A DNA stretch of 6,653 bases from Holosporales bacterium (GTDB lineage: Bacteria > Pseudomonadota > Alphaproteobacteria > RUG11792), in assembly GCA_031260085.1 (NCBI GenBank), contig JAIRKP010000097.1, positions 1 through 6,653 of the forward strand. Direction: 5' to 3'. The translations under genes and the position numbers were made by a program. The notes below the pieces were generated by a model that made no database searches, was not told where the DNA came from, and saw nothing but the letters and a program-made list of their open reading frames with translations. Below are positions 5,494 to 6,653 of this stretch, in pieces; positions within the stretch are counted from its first letter, which is position 1; every line of letters begins with the position of its first letter.

Positions 5494-6327
5494 ATGATAA
5501 GCAATTTAAAAGTTTGTTCCGAGGATTTAAAAAAATCTTCGGTTATTGCAGTAATCGCAGGGCAAGGGAATTTGCCAAATAAGATTATAGATAAATTACA
5601 AGAGTTAAAACGAAATTATGTCGTTGTATCAATTGAGGGGTTTGGCCCGAAAGAATATGAGATTTTTTCAATAGGAGAAATCGGGAGAATCCTCGAATTT
5701 CTAAAAACATCAAATGTCTCAGAAATCGTATTTTGTGGTAGCGTAAAAAGGCCAAGTTTGCTTTCTTTAAAATTAGATGATGTTGGGAAACAATGGCTAA
5801 GATATCTGGGAGTTCGCGCTTTCCTTGGTGATGATGCCTTATTGAAGGGGATAAAAAAACTCTTAGCCAATGAAGGCCTAAAGGTTATTAGCCCCCAAAA
5901 TATTATTGAGACATTATTATCACCTAAAGGTATTTTGACTGATGCCAGGCCGACTGACTTAGACCTGCAAGACATCGCCCGGGGGTTGTTTGTTTTAAAT
6001 ACTCTCTCTAAAACAGATATTGGACAATCCGTAATCGTTCAGGAAGGGGTAATTATTGGCATCGAAGCAGCCGAAGGAACGAATAATTTGATAAGAAGAT
6101 GTATAGAATTTAAAGTTTCACAAAGAGGCGGAGTTCTAGTCAAAACTGCAAAATTAAACCAAGACAGGGATCTCGATCTTCCGACAATCGGCAAACAAAC
6201 AATTATCGAAGCGCATAAGGCAAGATTAGTTGGCATAGCAATAGGAGCTGAACAATCCCAAATTATCGATTTCGAAGCCACTATAAAATTAGCTAATAAA
6301 CTAAGCTTGTTTGTTTTGGGAGTTTAA
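5494..6327 (+). CDS. lpxI: UDP-2,3-diacylglucosamine pyrophosphatase LpxI
   Basis: A 277-residue protein that hydrolyses UDP-2,3-diacylglucosamine to lipid X and UMP, the fourth step of lipid A synthesis, at the cytosolic face of the inner membrane. LpxI replaces the unrelated LpxH in most Alphaproteobacteria. The N-terminal domain has IAGQGNLP (21-28), GEIGRI (61-66) and VFCGSVKRPSL (79-89), then GDDALL (112-117). The C-terminal catalytic domain has IEAAEGT (190-196), RGGVLVK (211-217) and QDRDLDLPTIG (223-233), an acidic block in the region where the catalytic Asp of Caulobacter LpxI is expected. Length is normal. In many relatives lpxI sits in an lpxD-fabZ-lpxA-lpxI-lpxB cluster; here it is separated from that cluster and lies 31 bases after recA. 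The composite double hairpin begins 52 bases after its stop. Confidence 0.95.
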   Translation: MISNLKVCSEDLKKSSVIAVIAGQGNLPNKIIDKLQELKRNYVVVSIEGFGPKEYEIFSIGEIGRILEFLKTSNVSEIVFCGSVKRPSLLSLKLDDVGKQWLRYLGVRAFLGDDALLKGIKKLLANEGLKVISPQNIIETLLSPKGILTDARPTDLDLQDIARGLFVLNTLSKTDIGQSVIVQEGVIIGIEAAEGTNNLIRRCIEFKVSQRGGVLVKTAKLNQDRDLDLPTIGKQTIIEAHKARLVGIAIGAEQSQIIDFEATIKLANKLSLFVLGV

Positions 6328-6348
6328 TAGGCATAATTTGGGCATAAT

Positions 6349-6486
6349 GCCAATCTGAGATTTTCTATATGCCCCCAGGGCGCGAGTATGGTATAAATTA
6401 TTAGACCATACTCGCGCCATCAGTCTGTCAAGGATCACTTCGTTCTCCTCCTTGACAGACTATAGCCAATCTCAGTTTCATATAAG
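6349..6486. repeat. Imperfect direct repeats flanking composite element copy 2
   Basis: GCCAATCTGAGATTTTCTATAT starts at 6349 and a similar run, GCCAATCTCAGTTTCATAT, starts at 6465, immediately after the element's outer end. Eight bases match exactly at the start, and the rest aligns with one 2-base gap and few mismatches. They bracket the palindromic element (the left one ends 9 bases before it). This could be a decayed target duplication or an older tandem duplication into which the element went. Copy 1 shows no such flanks. Confidence 0.4.
6380..6464 (+). repeat. Composite palindromic element, copy 2 (3' of lpxI)
   Basis: Inverted second copy of the element at 1733-1816. Hairpin A: GGCGCGAGTATGGT (6379-6392) pairs perfectly with 6405-6418, the upper stem being interrupted by an A/G mismatch (6393/6404). 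Hairpin B: AGTCTGTCAAGGA (6422-6434) pairs perfectly with 6449-6461 around the same 14-base loop as in copy 1. Differences between copies fall in the A loop, the linker and one base of the B stem. On the lpxI mRNA strand the order is A then B, the same as for mnmA. Confidence 0.88.
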
Positions 6487-6629
6487 ATACACGGATAACC
6501 CTTAGGATTTGTTAAGGACGCAGGGGATTTTCATACGTAAATTGGAATTTTAATTAAGTATTAAGAAATGATGGGTTTGTGCTTTATTATGCTAAACGGA
6601 GGTTAATTTAATCCTACAATTATGTTGCC

Positions 6630-6653
6630 CCAGCAAAGAATTTCCTTTGCTGG
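6630..6653 (+). terminator. Hairpin at the window end
   Basis: CCAGCAAAG (6630-6638) pairs perfectly with CTTTGCTGG (6645-6653) around a 6-base loop. It looks like the stem of an intrinsic terminator or attenuator, but whether a T-run follows lies outside the window. Confidence 0.4.

Larger units (their letters stand above)
6328..6653. other. Intergenic region downstream of lpxI
   Basis: About 325 bases with no confident gene. Just after the lpxI stop GGCATAAT occurs twice (6330-6337 and 6341-6348), the second within an 11-base palindrome GGCATAATGCC (6341-6351). GGGCATA at 6340-6346 can also pair with TATGCCC at 6368-6374. The second composite palindromic element follows. From 6487 on I see AT-rich sequence with a GGAGG at 6598-6602 that has no start codon at a usable distance, a 12-codon ATG-initiated frame at 6568 (MMGLCFIMLNGG) and a hairpin touching the window end. 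The 12-codon frame upstream of a hairpin could be a leader or chance. Confidence 0.6.

Overview
The window looks like chromosomal housekeeping DNA from an AT-rich alphaproteobacterium, most likely a host-associated lineage outside Rickettsia and Anaplasmataceae. The evidence is the alphaproteobacterial style of the family 4 uracil-DNA glycosylase, an LpxI-type (not LpxH) lipid A hydrolase, low GC, and the absence of a recognisable alphaproteobacterial LexA box (GTTC-N7-GTTC) in front of recA. An isoprenoid MEP-pathway gene (ispE) beside a lipid A gene argues against Rickettsia, which lost the MEP pathway, and against Anaplasmataceae, which lost lipopolysaccharide. A Holosporales/Paracaedibacter-like endosymbiont would fit, but that is inference.

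Layout. 1-637 (minus): 5' part of a uracil-DNA glycosylase gene whose 3' end lies outside the window. 636-1490 (plus): ispE, whose ATG overlaps the glycosylase ATG on the opposite strand inside a shared CATG. 1491-1842: about 350 bases without a confident gene, holding a doubtful 42-codon ORF and a composite palindromic element. 1843-4145 (minus): read in transcription order, tRNA-Arg(UCU), brnQ and mnmA, probably one transcription unit from a promoter near 4158-4186. 4146-4403: recA leader region with a hairpin. 4404-6327 (plus): recA then lpxI, 31 bases apart. 6328-6653: intergenic DNA with a second copy of the palindromic element and, at the window edge, another hairpin.

How the genes work together. 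The protein genes are ordinary: base-excision repair, recombination, isoprenoid precursor synthesis, lipid A synthesis, tRNA wobble thiolation and branched-chain amino-acid uptake. A tRNA whose U34 belongs to the class modified at the wobble position shares a unit with the wobble thiolase MnmA, and BrnQ and MnmA overlap by 4 bases, so they are probably translationally coupled.

The most interesting signal is non-coding. A nearly identical double hairpin of about 85 bases lies just 3' of mnmA and just 3' of lpxI, in the same orientation relative to each gene. One strand of it also carries a perfect Shine-Dalgarno sequence followed by a short GTG-initiated reading frame. A separate 30-base perfect palindrome contains the mnmA stop codon. 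I did not find a new multi-gene system, defence island, CRISPR array, transposase or phage gene.
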